DNA of 64,000 nt from Alloacidobacterium sp035547425 (GTDB lineage: Bacteria; Acidobacteriota; Terriglobia; Terriglobales; Acidobacteriaceae). The DNA is taken from assembly GCA_035547425.1 (NCBI GenBank), contig DASZUU010000055.1, positions 1-64,000 on the forward strand. Reading direction: 5' to 3'. How positions within the stretch are numbered: position 1 is the first letter of the stretch; each line of letters starts with the position of its first letter. The translations under genes and the position numbers were made by a program. The notes under the pieces are model-generated. The model saw nothing but the letters and a program-made list of their open reading frames with translations. It made no database searches and was not told where the DNA came from. Below are positions 43,501 through 54,178 of the stretch, in pieces.

Positions 43501-44981
43501 GGCTGCTGTGGCCTGAGCTTCGATTGGATGCTGTTCTGCCGCATGTAACTGCGACGGTTACGGATTCGGATGAAGTTCTGCGCAAGGCTGTGCAGGGCTG
43601 GATGGCGATTCTTGGGCCGGTGTCGTCGCGGTCGCTGGCCGAGCGGCTGGGGTTGGCTCCCGGTGAAGTGTGGAAGCAGATGCTTCGGCTGGAGATGACG
43701 GGAACGATTCTGCGCGGCGTCTTCGAGAGGTACGGGCAGCCGGCCTCCGACGTGGACGTGGAATGGTGCGAGCGCCGATTGCTGCAGCGCATTCACAAAC
43801 GCACGCTGCTGGCGCTGCGCAAGCAGGTCGAGCCGGTGACGCCGTCCGTTTTTATGCAGTGGCTGCTGCGGTGGCAGCATGTGGCTCCGAATACCCAGCT
43901 CTCAGGAGAGGCCGGGGTTCTGGAGGCGCTGCGTGGACTGGAGGGCTTCGAGGCTCCGGCGGTTGAATGGGAGCGGTCGCTTCTGCCGCAGAGGGTGGCG
44001 GGGTATGATCCGCGATGGCTGGATGCGCTGTGTCTCTCCGGCGTGGTGGGGTGGGGGCGGATTTCGCCGCATCCGGCGTTCAGCTCCATCGAGTCGGGCG
44101 GGCCGCGACGCGTGGTGCCGACCAGCATGGCTCCGGTGACCTTCTTTGTCCGCGAGGAGGCGCTGTGGATGGACCTTTGCCTGGCGGAGCGGAAGATTCC
44201 GGAGACGTGCCTGACGGCTTGCCTCAGCGAGCTGGCGGGGCGGGTGCGGAGCATCCTGTCGTCGGGCGGGGCGATGTTCGCGGGCGACATGGTGCGGGCT
44301 TTGGGTGTTCCGGCGGCGGAGCTGGACCTGGCGTTGTGGGAGCTGGTGGCCGCAGGGCTGGTGACGGCGGACGGCTTTGACAGCCTGCGCATGCTGATCG
44401 ATCCCCGGCGGAAGCAGGCGGCGGGCAGCCGTGTGCGCGTTAAACAGGCGGCGGGCAGATGGAGTCTTTTCCGGGCCGGGGAGCAGCTCTCGGGCGCAGA
44501 TGCCGTATTGCAGCGCGAAGCTGAGGTCGAGTCAGCGTGCCGCATGCTGCTGGCTCGCTATGGCGTTGTTTTCCGCGACCTGCTGGAGCGCGAGACTACG
44601 GTTCCACGCTGGCGCGAGCTGGTCGGCATTTTGCGACGCATGGAAGCGCGGGGTGAAGTGCGCGGCGGGCGGTTTGTTTCCGGCTTCGGCGGCGAGCAGT
44701 TTGCGTTGCCGGAGGCGCTGGATTCGCTGCGCGAGGCGAGGCGCGGCGGCTTGAAGGTAGACGCGGTGACGATTGCGGCTGCCGATCCGCTGAATTTGAT
44801 TGGCGTGGTGGTGCCGGGAGAACGGGTGGCGGCGGTGGCTGGGAACCGGGTGGTTGTGGATGCTGCGGTGCTGGCTCCGCTCGAGAACCCCAACCTTCGC
44901 TCCACTCAGGATGGGGCACCCATTGTTGTGGCGCAACTATCCTTGAAGGAATCCATCTATGAGCAGCCTCCTACCGCCTGA
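40560..44981 (+). CDS. lhr: Large helicase Lhr
   Basis: This is a 1473-residue superfamily 2 helicase. Visible motifs are Walker A APTGSGKT (~residues 51-58), DEIH (VDEIHAM), SAT (LSATQNP), and the second RecA domain with RLLVATASLELGIDIG and QRVGRAGH. The winged-helix and Lhr C-terminal domain fill the remaining ~900 residues. Lhr unwinds RNA-DNA hybrids and is linked to DNA repair. Length matches full Lhr (about 1500). The last ~30 residues contain a dispersed repeat (44890-44922), which supplies the QDGAP segment. Its 3' end overlaps the DUF5522 gene by 23 bp. Confidence 0.93.
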   Translation: MELQSVPASLAWAHPVVQEWFVRRFGTPTEPQEQGWPHILDGKPVLISAPTGSGKTLAAFLICIDQLIRKALKGRLGADTEVVYVSPLKALSNDVQKNLETPLKEIQQLALERGYLSPQIRTAVRTGDTLPVERQRMLKQPPHILVTTPESLYILLTAEKSRNNLRHVRTVIVDEIHAMADDKRGAHLALTLERLDALVCGENRLCVGDWVTANGTPPQRIGLSATQNPIELVGDFLRGGNPQRVEIVQVGQRRRLDLAIEIPTEELGAVASNAIWDSIYERLAALAMEHRSTLVFVNTRKLVERLAFRLSELLGEENVAAHHGSLSRKLRLEAERKLKEGEIRLLVATASLELGIDIGNVDLVCQINSPRAVAVAMQRVGRAGHWRGAIPKGRFFATTRDDLLEQAALVRAMRAGVLDKLEIPPKPLDVLMQQIVAACAAEPWEEDALFGVLRRAQPYRDLARDEFEEALCLLTDGIEASRGRYGSYLLRDRVHGRIQARRGARTTAVSNGGAIPDTALFAVIAEPEGVQIATLDEDFAIESSAGDIILLGNTSWRVLGVESAGRVRVEDAHGQPPTVPFWRGEAPQRTIELSQFISDLREELDLRTQDVLPGYISQSHPKIAETVAWLKDECGLCDSGAEQLIGYIVAGRSVLGTVPTLTTIVAERFFDEGGGMQLVLHAPFGGRINKAWGLALRKRFCRGFNFELQAAATDNGLNISLAEQHSFPLSDVFQFLTDQTVTELLQQASLTSPIFKARWKWDAGRSLQLLRFRNGKKIPPQIQRTRADDLLASVFPQVAACQENIEGDIEIPNHPLVREVMKDVLGEAMDLEGLKRVLADMHAGRIRCVAVDTATPSHFAHEMLNANPYAFLDDAPLEERRGRAVSLRGVLPDNLLGDAGRLSPEAIASVRDETWPDVRDEHELHDLLCSLVIVPAETLALSAALDWDVFFSRLESQGRAALAMVGERAYLCAAERAEWLRLLWPELRLDAVLPHVTATVTDSDEVLRKAVQGWMAILGPVSSRSLAERLGLAPGEVWKQMLRLEMTGTILRGVFERYGQPASDVDVEWCERRLLQRIHKRTLLALRKQVEPVTPSVFMQWLLRWQHVAPNTQLSGEAGVLEALRGLEGFEAPAVEWERSLLPQRVAGYDPRWLDALCLSGVVGWGRISPHPAFSSIESGGPRRVVPTSMAPVTFFVREEALWMDLCLAERKIPETCLTACLSELAGRVRSILSSGGAMFAGDMVRALGVPAAELDLALWELVAAGLVTADGFDSLRMLIDPRRKQAAGSRVRVKQAAGRWSLFRAGEQLSGADAVLQREAEVESACRMLLARYGVVFRDLLERETTVPRWRELVGILRRMEARGEVRGGRFVSGFGGEQFALPEALDSLREARRGGLKVDAVTIAAADPLNLIGVVVPGERVAAVAGNRVVVDAAVLAPLENPNLRSTQDGAPIVVAQLSLKESIYEQPPTA
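44890..44922. repeat. Dispersed repeat, copy inside lhr
   Basis: CTCAGGATGGGGCACCC (44906-44922), preceded by CCTTCGC (44895-44901), occurs again in the GH39-PAP2 gap (46916-46943). In lhr it is read in frame as ...RSTQDGAP. It is probably one member of a short interspersed family in this genome. Confidence 0.65.
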
Positions 44982-45138
44982 TCCTTTGCCTTCGCTGGTG
45001 GAGGGTGAGGATTACTACATGGATGGGCCGTACGTGGTGTTTACCGAGGCCTATCATCGCAAGCGGGGATATTGCTGCCAGTCCGGGTGCAGGCATTGTC
45101 CCTGGAGTACGAAGGATGGTGCGGTCGAGAGTTCATGA
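44959..45138 (+). CDS. DUF5522 small cysteine-rich protein
   Basis: This is a 59-residue protein beginning MSSLLPPDPLPSLVEGEDYY. It has the family core YYMDGPYVVFTEAYHRKRGY followed by CCQSGCRHCPW, a four-cysteine cluster that probably binds a metal. AAGGA eight bases upstream of the ATG at 44959 is a strong ribosome-binding site. It overlaps the 3' end of lhr by 23 bp in another frame, suggesting coupled translation. Function unknown; the domain is small, conserved and widespread. Confidence 0.85.
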   Translation: MSSLLPPDPLPSLVEGEDYYMDGPYVVFTEAYHRKRGYCCQSGCRHCPWSTKDGAVESS

Positions 45139-45151
45139 CGATTTGATGGGC

Positions 45152-45180
45152 TTGACAAATTTTGGACGGAATTTGGTAAA
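45152..45180 (+). promoter_or_regulatory. Possible promoter ahead of the GH39 gene
   Basis: A consensus -35 box TTGACA (45152-45157) is followed after 17 bp by GGTAAA, a poor -10 box. It lies 60 bp before the GH39 start, between it and the DUF5522 stop. Confidence 0.3.
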
Positions 45181-45240
45181 CGATTTCTTCACGATAGCGG
45201 AACGCGATAGGGTGGATGTGCATATCCAGTTGAGGTGAGG

Positions 45241-46908
45241 ATGCGTTCGATTGCTTGTTTGTTGGCGGTTTTCATTGCACTGAGCTGCGGGGCACAACAG
45301 AACCCGGTAGAGGTAAAAGTCGATTTGAGCGCGCGGGAGGGAAAGTTCACTCCGATTTACGCGTGGTTCGGCTATGACGAGTCGAATTACTCGACGACGA
45401 AAAATGGACGCGCTTTGCTGGGAGAATTGCACGATTTGAGCCCGGTTCCAGTGCATATTCGCGCGCATTTTCTGCTGGCTACGGGCGGCGGGAAGCCGGA
45501 GCTGAAGTGGAGCTCTACGAACGTTTATACCGAGGACGCGCAGGGCAAGCCGGTCTATGACTGGACGATTCTCGACCAGATTTTCGATGCGTATGCGGCG
45601 GCAGGCGTGCGTCCGATGGTGGAGCTGGGATTTATGCCGAAGGCGTTGTCGAGCCATCCCGACCCGTATCACATTCCCTGGCCTACGAAGCCGGGCGATG
45701 TGGAGGGATGGTCGTTTCCGCCGAAGGATTATGTGCGCTGGGGCGAGCTGGCGTACCAGGTGGCGGCGCACATGGCGCATCGCTATGGCAAAGATGCGGT
45801 GGCGGACTGGTATTGGGAAATATGGAATGAGCCGGACATTTTTTACTGGCATGGAACGCAGGAGGAATACGACAAGCTCTATGACTATGCGGTTGCCGGG
45901 GTGAAACGAGCGATTCCGGAGGCGCGCGTGGGCGGGCCTGCTTCGACGGGACCGACGCCGGGAAGCCGGTCGGCGCAGTTTCTGGAAGCGTTTTTACGGC
46001 ATTGCGCGGAGGGCAAGAGCGCGGCGACGGGTGGCGCGATTCCGCTGGATTTTATTTCGTTTCATGTGAAGGGGAATCCGAAGATTGTTGCCGATCATGT
46101 GCAGATGGGGCTGGATAACGAATTGAGAAATGCGGAGACAGGATTTGCGATTGTGCATACGTTTCCGCAGTTCGCAAAGCTCCCGGTGATTTTGAGCGAG
46201 GCCGATCCGGAAGGATGCGCGGCGTGCTCGTCGCGGAAGTATCCGCATAATGCGTATCGCAACGGGACGCTCTACCCCTCGTATACGGCGGCGGCGATGA
46301 AGCGGCTCTTTGCGCTGCGCGATCGTTACGATGTGAACCTGATCAGCATGCTGACGTGGGCGTTTGAATTTGAGGACCAGCCTTATTTTGACGGCTTCCG
46401 TACGTTGTCGACGAATGGGATCGATAAGCCGGTGCTAAACCTGTTTCGCATGGCTGGGCTGATGGATGGCGACCGCGTGCGGGTTGAAAGCAGCAGCGCT
46501 GTTGGGCTGGATGACATTGTGAAAGCGGGCGTGCGACAGCAGCCGGATGTGGATGCACTGGCTACGGCTTCCGATCATGAGGCGGCGGTGATGCTGTGGA
46601 ACTATCACGATGACGATGTGGCCGGGCCCTCGGCGACGGTGGATTTGCAGGTGAAGGGTTTTCCCGCTTCGGCAAAGCGGGTGCTGGTGGAGCATTATCG
46701 CATTGACGATAATCACAGTAATGCTTATACGGTGTGGAAGCAGATGGGATCGCCGCAGAATCCCTCGGCGGAGCAGTATGCGCGGCTGAAGGCTGTGGGC
46801 GGGTTGGAGCTGCTGGATTCGCCGCGGTGGATAGATGTGGATGCTGCGGCGAAATTGAGCTTTGATTTGCCGCGGCATGGGGTTTCGCTGGTTCGGTTTA
46901 TGTGGTGA
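45241..46908 (+). CDS. Secreted glycoside hydrolase family 39 (beta-xylosidase-like)
   Basis: This is a 555-residue exported enzyme (signal MRSIACLLAVFIALSCGAQ). The TIM-barrel region carries the acid/base Glu197 in WEIWNEPD and the nucleophile Glu320 in VILSEADPEG, the GH39 pair on strands 4 and 7. A C-terminal beta-domain (~430-555) follows, as in beta-xylosidases of this family. It should release xylose or similar residues from plant or microbial glycans. ATG at 45241 starts the signal peptide; the TTG two codons earlier is unlikely. A dispersed repeat lies directly after the stop. Confidence 0.9.
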   Translation: MRSIACLLAVFIALSCGAQQNPVEVKVDLSAREGKFTPIYAWFGYDESNYSTTKNGRALLGELHDLSPVPVHIRAHFLLATGGGKPELKWSSTNVYTEDAQGKPVYDWTILDQIFDAYAAAGVRPMVELGFMPKALSSHPDPYHIPWPTKPGDVEGWSFPPKDYVRWGELAYQVAAHMAHRYGKDAVADWYWEIWNEPDIFYWHGTQEEYDKLYDYAVAGVKRAIPEARVGGPASTGPTPGSRSAQFLEAFLRHCAEGKSAATGGAIPLDFISFHVKGNPKIVADHVQMGLDNELRNAETGFAIVHTFPQFAKLPVILSEADPEGCAACSSRKYPHNAYRNGTLYPSYTAAAMKRLFALRDRYDVNLISMLTWAFEFEDQPYFDGFRTLSTNGIDKPVLNLFRMAGLMDGDRVRVESSSAVGLDDIVKAGVRQQPDVDALATASDHEAAVMLWNYHDDDVAGPSATVDLQVKGFPASAKRVLVEHYRIDDNHSNAYTVWKQMGSPQNPSAEQYARLKAVGGLELLDSPRWIDVDAAAKLSFDLPRHGVSLVRFMW

Positions 46909-46910
46909 TC

Positions 46911-46943
46911 TCCACCCTTCGCGCTGCTCAGGATGGGGCACCC
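46911..46943. repeat. Dispersed repeat, intergenic copy
   Basis: CCTTCGC (46916-46922) and CTCAGGATGGGGCACCC (46927-46943) match the copy inside lhr (44890-44922), with variable bases between. It starts three bases after the GH39 stop. Confidence 0.65.
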
Positions 46944-46994
46944 GGGGTTTTGTGTTGATTCTGCTTCTCTACCCACATTCTAGCCACGTCTCTA

Positions 46995-47017
46995 CCCACA
47001 TCTCTTCGAGATGTGGG
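46995..47017. repeat. Palindromic element in the GH39-PAP2 gap
   Basis: CCCACATCTC (46995-47004) and GAGATGTGGG (47008-47017) form a perfect 10-bp stem with loop TTC. A shorter, related stretch CTACCCACATTCTAGCC precedes it. It resembles REP-type palindromes; the following GGTACCCC is not a terminator tail. Confidence 0.65.
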
Positions 47018-47080
47018 GTACCCCGGTGGTTGTAGATAAAACCGGACGAGCTTACGAGCGTGATAGGCTCAGATTTGACT

Positions 47081-47905
47081 ATGTTTGCGAGGTTGACCGC
47101 ATTTTTGCTGTGCTGCTTCTGCGCGTTTTCTGCGCTGGCTCAAGGTGACCCTGACGACGAGTGTTCGTTGCATTCCTTGAAGCCATGCTTGGTGCATGTG
47201 GCGCAGGATGAAGTGGGGATTGTGACCAGCCCGTTTCGCATGAGCGGGAAAGACATGTTGTGGGTTGCTCCATTTGGAGTGGCAACGGGATTTTCCATTG
47301 ACTATGACGCGCATATGATGCGGTCGCTGGGAGTGCATCCGGACCGCGAACAAAAGTTCAAGAAGTTTTCCGATTATGTCGGTCTGTACGGGCCTTCGGC
47401 AGCGCCGGTAGTGGGTTATTTTGTTGCGGCAGCCACGCATAACGATTACCTGCGGGAGTCGTCAGTGCTGGCGGGCGAAGCAACGATTGATGCGCTGATT
47501 CTCAATGAAGGGCTGAAGTATGCGATCAATCGCGAGCGCCCGAACCAGGGCGACGGGACGGGGCGCTTCTGGCCGCATGGGCCGGGCACGTGGCCTGACG
47601 GTCAGTCGATGCCTTCGAATCACTGCATGATTGCATGGTCGTTTGCGCGGGTGATTGCAGGGCAGTACAACACATGGCCGACGAAGGTTACGGTGTATTC
47701 GCTGGCGACGGCAGTTTCCGCTTCGCGAGTTCTGTCGCGCGAGCATTTCCCTTCGGATGTGATTGTGGGCAGCACGCTGGGATATATGATCGGCGATTAT
47801 GTCTTCCGGCATCGCTCACGCGAGGCGGTGTTGTTTTCGCTGTCTGCGGTGCATACGGCGCAGGGGCAGGGCGTGCAATTAGATATTCATCTGGGGCCGC
47901 ATTGA
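47081..47905 (+). CDS. Exported PAP2-family phosphatase
   Basis: This is a ~274-residue protein with an N-terminal signal segment (FARLTAFLLCCFCAFSALAQ). The three PAP2 motifs are present: KYAINRERP, MPSNH (Asn instead of the usual Gly) and SRVLSREHFPSD, with the catalytic His in each of the last two. Family members dephosphorylate lipid phosphates such as undecaprenyl pyrophosphate or phosphatidic acid; the substrate here is unknown. A GTG at 47060 is an alternative start. A bidirectional terminator follows. Confidence 0.87.
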   Translation: MFARLTAFLLCCFCAFSALAQGDPDDECSLHSLKPCLVHVAQDEVGIVTSPFRMSGKDMLWVAPFGVATGFSIDYDAHMMRSLGVHPDREQKFKKFSDYVGLYGPSAAPVVGYFVAAATHNDYLRESSVLAGEATIDALILNEGLKYAINRERPNQGDGTGRFWPHGPGTWPDGQSMPSNHCMIAWSFARVIAGQYNTWPTKVTVYSLATAVSASRVLSREHFPSDVIVGSTLGYMIGDYVFRHRSREAVLFSLSAVHTAQGQGVQLDIHLGPH

Positions 47906-47925
47906 TCGGATTGCGGCAACGGCAA

Positions 47926-47958
47926 ATAAAAAGGGCGGATTTGCATCCGCCCTTTCGG
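47926..47958. terminator. Bidirectional terminator between the PAP2 gene and aceE
   Basis: AAAGGGCGGAT (47930-47940) pairs exactly with ATCCGCCCTTT (47945-47955) around TTGC. The minus side continues TTTTTATTT, a strong tail for aceE; the plus side continues TTTCGGTTTG. Confidence 0.88.
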
Positions 47959-47977
47959 TTTGTTGAGGCGATTTTTC

Positions 47978-50659
<2,682 letters not shown>

Positions 50660-50691
50660 TTCTCTGGAGAGCGTGCAAGGCTCAAATTTGT

Positions 50692-50705
50692 CCTGGAAAT
50701 CCAGG
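50692..50705. promoter_or_regulatory. 14-bp dyad upstream of aceE
   Basis: CCTGGA-AA-TCCAGG is a perfect palindrome 33 bp before the aceE start, within the 188-bp gap to the sugar cassette. It could be an operator; there is no independent support. Confidence 0.3.
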
Positions 50706-50847
50706 GCCGTTTAAGGGAAACGATTTACCGGAGGATTCCGACACGACACTCTTCATCTCTAATTTTCGCAGAATATCTGCTGCTGCGCTATTCGACTGCC
50801 GTCGCAACGCTAAAGTGTAACGCAGATGGACGGATGCGGGGACTTGG

Positions 50848-51945
50848 TCAAGCGATAGAGGCAAAGAGGCGGTCACAGACGTATTCGATCTGAGCGGTGG
50901 TGATTTTGTTGAAAAACGGCAATGCCAGGGTTTGTTTGCTGATGGTTTCGGTGATTTCCAGCGGATGCAACTGGGTATAGCCGTAGTATGCGGGTTGCTG
51001 ATGGATGGGAGCAAAATACCGCCCGCATGCAATGCCGTGGGCGGCCATTTGCTGAATTGCCTGATTCCGATTCCCATTCAGAATCCGGACGACGTAAACA
51101 AACCAGCTGATGCGCCGGTTCTCCAGCGATACGGGCGGGCGGAGCACGTGATGACAGCTGCTTAAAATTGCGTCGTATGTTTGCGCTGCATCTTCGCGCA
51201 TTTTCAGGATCGAATCGAGCCGCTGCATTTGAACACAGCCCAGGGCGCAGCTCATTTCCGGCAGGCGATAGTTGTAACCGAAGAGGCTATGCTGGAGCCA
51301 TTCATCGGATTCGTACCTGCCGTGATTGCGGAGGGCGCGCATGTTGCGCGCCAGCGTTGCGTCCGGGGTGACGACGATGCCACCTTCGCCGGTTGTGATT
51401 TGCTTGTTCGGATAGAAGGCAAAGACGGCGGCGTCTCCGAAAGAGCCTGCTTTTTTCCCGTGATATTCGGCCCCGATGGCTTCGCAGGCATCTTCGATCA
51501 GGAGCAGATGGCGGCGACGGGCGATTTCGCTGATGGCGTCCATATCGGCTGGGCAGCCGAATGTATGCACGACGAGAATGGCGCGTGTGCGCGGGGTGAT
51601 GGCTTCTTCGATGCGGGCGGGATCGAGGTTTAAAGTTTTCTGTTCGATATCGACGAAGACAGGCGTAGCGCCAACGTAGCGAACGGCATTTGCCGCGGCG
51701 ATAAAGGTGAAGGACGGCACGATGACTTCGTCGCCGGGGCCGATGCCGAGCGCGACCATGCAGAGATGCAGGCCGGCTGTTCCGGAGCTGACGGCGATGG
51801 CATGCGGCACGCCGATGCAGGCGGAGACGAGATGCTCAAACTCCTCCATTTTGGGGCCAAGGCTGAGGCGCGAGCTGCGCAAGACGGCGGTAACGGCTTC
51901 GATCTCGGCTTCCGTGATATCAGGCTGCGATAGCGGGATTTTCAT
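50848..51945 (-). CDS. DegT/DnrJ/EryC1/StrS-family sugar aminotransferase
   Basis: This is a 365-residue PLP enzyme. The catalytic Lys181 lies in FYPNKQITTGEGG; the segments SSGTAGLH and LIEDACEAIGAEYHG bind PLP. Family members transfer an amino group from glutamate to a 4-keto nucleotide sugar. It is the third gene of a cassette with a 4,6-dehydratase and a NeuC-type epimerase, so the substrate is probably UDP-4-keto-6-deoxy-GlcNAc, as for LegC/PglE. It overlaps the preceding gene by 4 bp. Confidence 0.87.
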   Translation of the reverse strand: MKIPLSQPDITEAEIEAVTAVLRSSRLSLGPKMEEFEHLVSACIGVPHAIAVSSGTAGLHLCMVALGIGPGDEVIVPSFTFIAAANAVRYVGATPVFVDIEQKTLNLDPARIEEAITPRTRAILVVHTFGCPADMDAISEIARRRHLLLIEDACEAIGAEYHGKKAGSFGDAAVFAFYPNKQITTGEGGIVVTPDATLARNMRALRNHGRYESDEWLQHSLFGYNYRLPEMSCALGCVQMQRLDSILKMREDAAQTYDAILSSCHHVLRPPVSLENRRISWFVYVVRILNGNRNQAIQQMAAHGIACGRYFAPIHQQPAYYGYTQLHPLEITETISKQTLALPFFNKITTAQIEYVCDRLFASIA

Positions 51946-53096
51946 GCAGGGGCGCCACGTTTTATCAAAAGGTGCTCGGCGGAGGGCAGGGTGGAAAGCA
52001 CTTTCACGATACGCTCTGCGGCGTGGCCGTCGCCGTAGGGATTCGCCATGCCATGCAGCGACTGACGGAATGCGGCGCTTCGGGCCTCCTCAATTCTTTT
52101 AAGGATTTGGGCTGTGTCGGGGTCGGCGTCCAAAACGTTCGCAGCCCGTTCTCTTCCCTGCTGGCGCATGCCTACGTTCACCGTGGGCAAGGCAAAGGAG
52201 CCTGTCTCCATAATGCCGCTGCTGGAATTGCCCACCATGATCTGCACGTTTTGCAGGAGGCTCCAATAGGTGATGGCGGGGAGGTTGACGAAGAGATATC
52301 CGCGACCGCGAGCTTTGAGAAAAGATTTTGTGCGCTCCACCAAAGCGCGGCTACCTGCATCGGCATTGGGATAGCAGAAGACCAGTTGCTCCGGCAGCTG
52401 TTCGAGCGCGGCGAAAAGCGCGTCGGCTTCGGTGACGGTATTGCGATGGATGGTGACGGGATGATAGGCGATGAGGATGGTGGGTTGACTGAGATCAATG
52501 CCGAGTTTGACTTCTAGCTCTGATTTCGACAGCAATTGACTGCGGCGCAGATGATCGAGCGATGGCGCTCCGGCACGATGTACGCGCCATGATTCTTCGC
52601 CCATGCGGATGACACGCTGGCGAGCAGATTCGGTTGAGGTGAAGTGGATGTGGCTCATCTTGGTGAGCGCGTTGCGCACGGCGTCGTCGATGGCTCCTTC
52701 GCTGATTTCGCCGCCTTCGATGTGCGCCATGGGAATGCGCAGGGCGAGCGCTACGGACGCGGGCGCGAGCATTTCGTATCGGTCTGCGATGAGAAGCAAC
52801 AGGTCGGGCCGCATTTGCCCGAGCGTGTCGGCGAGGGAGAGCACGCCGACACCGATGCTTTTTGCCATGCCGATATCCGAGTCGGAGCTGAGGAGACATT
52901 CAAGCTTTGCGGCAATGGGAAATCCGTCGGCCTCAATCTCGCGCACTGTGGTACCGAATTCCGGAGACAAGTGGGAGGCGAGGACGATCACCCTGAGATC
53001 GATTGCGGGATGCGATTGGAGCTCTTTGAGAGGCCAATACAGATGACTGTAATCGGCACGGGAGGTTGTGACCACGGCAATGGTTCGTTTCATCAT
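51942..53096 (-). CDS. NeuC/LegG-like hydrolysing UDP-sugar 2-epimerase
   Basis: This is a 384-residue GT-B-fold protein of the UDP-GlcNAc 2-epimerase family. The N-terminus TTSRADYSHLYWPLKEL and the segments DRYEMLAPA, HIEGGEISEGAIDDAVRNALTK and NSSSGIMETGSFALPTVN are typical of the hydrolysing NeuC/LegG branch, not of WecB. With the neighbouring dehydratase and aminotransferase, the likely product is 2,4-diacetamido-2,4,6-trideoxymannose, the precursor of legionaminic-type acids. No synthase (NeuB type) or acetyltransferase is in view. It overlaps both neighbours by 4 bp. Confidence 0.86.
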   Translation of the reverse strand: MMKRTIAVVTTSRADYSHLYWPLKELQSHPAIDLRVIVLASHLSPEFGTTVREIEADGFPIAAKLECLLSSDSDIGMAKSIGVGVLSLADTLGQMRPDLLLLIADRYEMLAPASVALALRIPMAHIEGGEISEGAIDDAVRNALTKMSHIHFTSTESARQRVIRMGEESWRVHRAGAPSLDHLRRSQLLSKSELEVKLGIDLSQPTILIAYHPVTIHRNTVTEADALFAALEQLPEQLVFCYPNADAGSRALVERTKSFLKARGRGYLFVNLPAITYWSLLQNVQIMVGNSSSGIMETGSFALPTVNVGMRQQGRERAANVLDADPDTAQILKRIEEARSAAFRQSLHGMANPYGDGHAAERIVKVLSTLPSAEHLLIKRGAPA

Positions 53097-54157
53097 GGCT
53101 CCCTGCCGGCAAATTCGGTGCTATGGATTTCAGAGTGGATGGCGTGCAGCAGATTTTCAAGATTGCGTTGCTGCAGTGCCTGCGAGATTGCGTCCATGGT
53201 TGACTCAATATTTTCAGTAGATACGTGCGGGCCGTCGATCCTGCGGAAATGATCCAGCGTGGTGTTCGACGAGGATTCCGTTGCGGCGATCATCTGCTCA
53301 TGCAGCTTTTCACCGGCGCGCAGCTGCGTGAACTGCACGATGCAATCTGCATTCATTCTCTTCATGAGAAAACGGGCCAGCTCTTCGATGCCGCGGGGCT
53401 TGCCCCCGTCGGAAACAAACACCGCAGCATTGTCCGGCAAGAGAATAGCGGAGAGGAGCAGCCATACGGCCTCGTCCATTGTGATGAAATATCGAGTAGC
53501 TTCCGGATGCGTGACGGTAACCGGCCCTCCGGCGGCGATCTGGCGCAGAAATAATGGAACGACGCTGCCTGAGGAGCCGAGCACGTTGCCGAGGCGCACG
53601 GCCTTCATCTGCGTACGGCTGGTATTGGCCAGAATGATGCGTTCGGCGATGCGTTTTGCCGCGCCCATGATGCTGGACGCGTCTACGGCCTTGTCGGTGG
53701 AGAGGAGAATGAGCTGTTCGGACTTATGCCGTGCAGCGGCTTGCGCGATGAGGTGCGTTCCGACGGCATTGGCGCGTACGGCGGTGAAAGGATTGCGCTC
53801 CATCAGAGGGACATGCTTGCAGGCTGCGGCATGGAAGATGATCTGCGGCTGATGGGTTGTACATACTTCGTTGAGCAGCGCGGAGTCGCAGATGTCGCCG
53901 ACGATGAAGCTTTGCGGCATGCTGCTTCTTGCAAGATCGTTTTCGAGCTCGTAGATGCCGCGCTCGGCTATGTCGAGCAGAACAAGGCTTTCGATTCCAA
54001 GCTGCGCGCAGTGTTTTGCGAGAGCCGAGCCGATGCTGCCTCCGGCGCCGGTGATAAGGATGCGCTTATTGCGAAGATGCTGACGAATGGCGTGCTGATC
54101 GACGGAGATTTCATTTCTGCCGAGAAATTCGGCCCATTCGCTATAGGAATTCAACAT
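53093..54157 (-). CDS. UDP-GlcNAc 4,6-dehydratase-like protein, soluble form
   Basis: This is a 354-residue extended SDR of the CapD/PglF/LegB type. The NAD motif is GAGGSIG (37-43). The active-site stretch reads STDKAVDASSIMGAAKR, with Met164 where other SDRs have Tyr and Lys168 conserved, the pattern typical of this dehydratase family. It starts at EFLGRNEISVD and lacks the N-terminal membrane helices of full-length PglF/WbpM. The expected product is a UDP-4-keto-6-deoxy sugar for the aminotransferase. It is the first gene of the cassette, 21 bp after murG, so it is probably driven by the dcw promoter. Confidence 0.88.
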   Translation of the reverse strand: MLNSYSEWAEFLGRNEISVDQHAIRQHLRNKRILITGAGGSIGSALAKHCAQLGIESLVLLDIAERGIYELENDLARSSMPQSFIVGDICDSALLNEVCTTHQPQIIFHAAACKHVPLMERNPFTAVRANAVGTHLIAQAAARHKSEQLILLSTDKAVDASSIMGAAKRIAERIILANTSRTQMKAVRLGNVLGSSGSVVPLFLRQIAAGGPVTVTHPEATRYFITMDEAVWLLLSAILLPDNAAVFVSDGGKPRGIEELARFLMKRMNADCIVQFTQLRAGEKLHEQMIAATESSSNTTLDHFRRIDGPHVSTENIESTMDAISQALQQRNLENLLHAIHSEIHSTEFAGREP

Positions 54158-54178
54158 GACGGCTCGATCTGATTTTAC

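Noticed and set aside
42540..43880. 446-residue open frame on the minus strand opposite lhr
   Set aside because: It lies wholly inside lhr, whose helicase motifs are certain; composition is His/Arg/Gln-rich nonsense with no recognisable motif, the typical antisense shadow in GC-rich DNA.
50848..54157. A complete legionaminic or sialic acid pathway
   Set aside because: Only dehydratase, epimerase and aminotransferase are present; no synthase, acetyltransferase or CMP-transferase is in the window.
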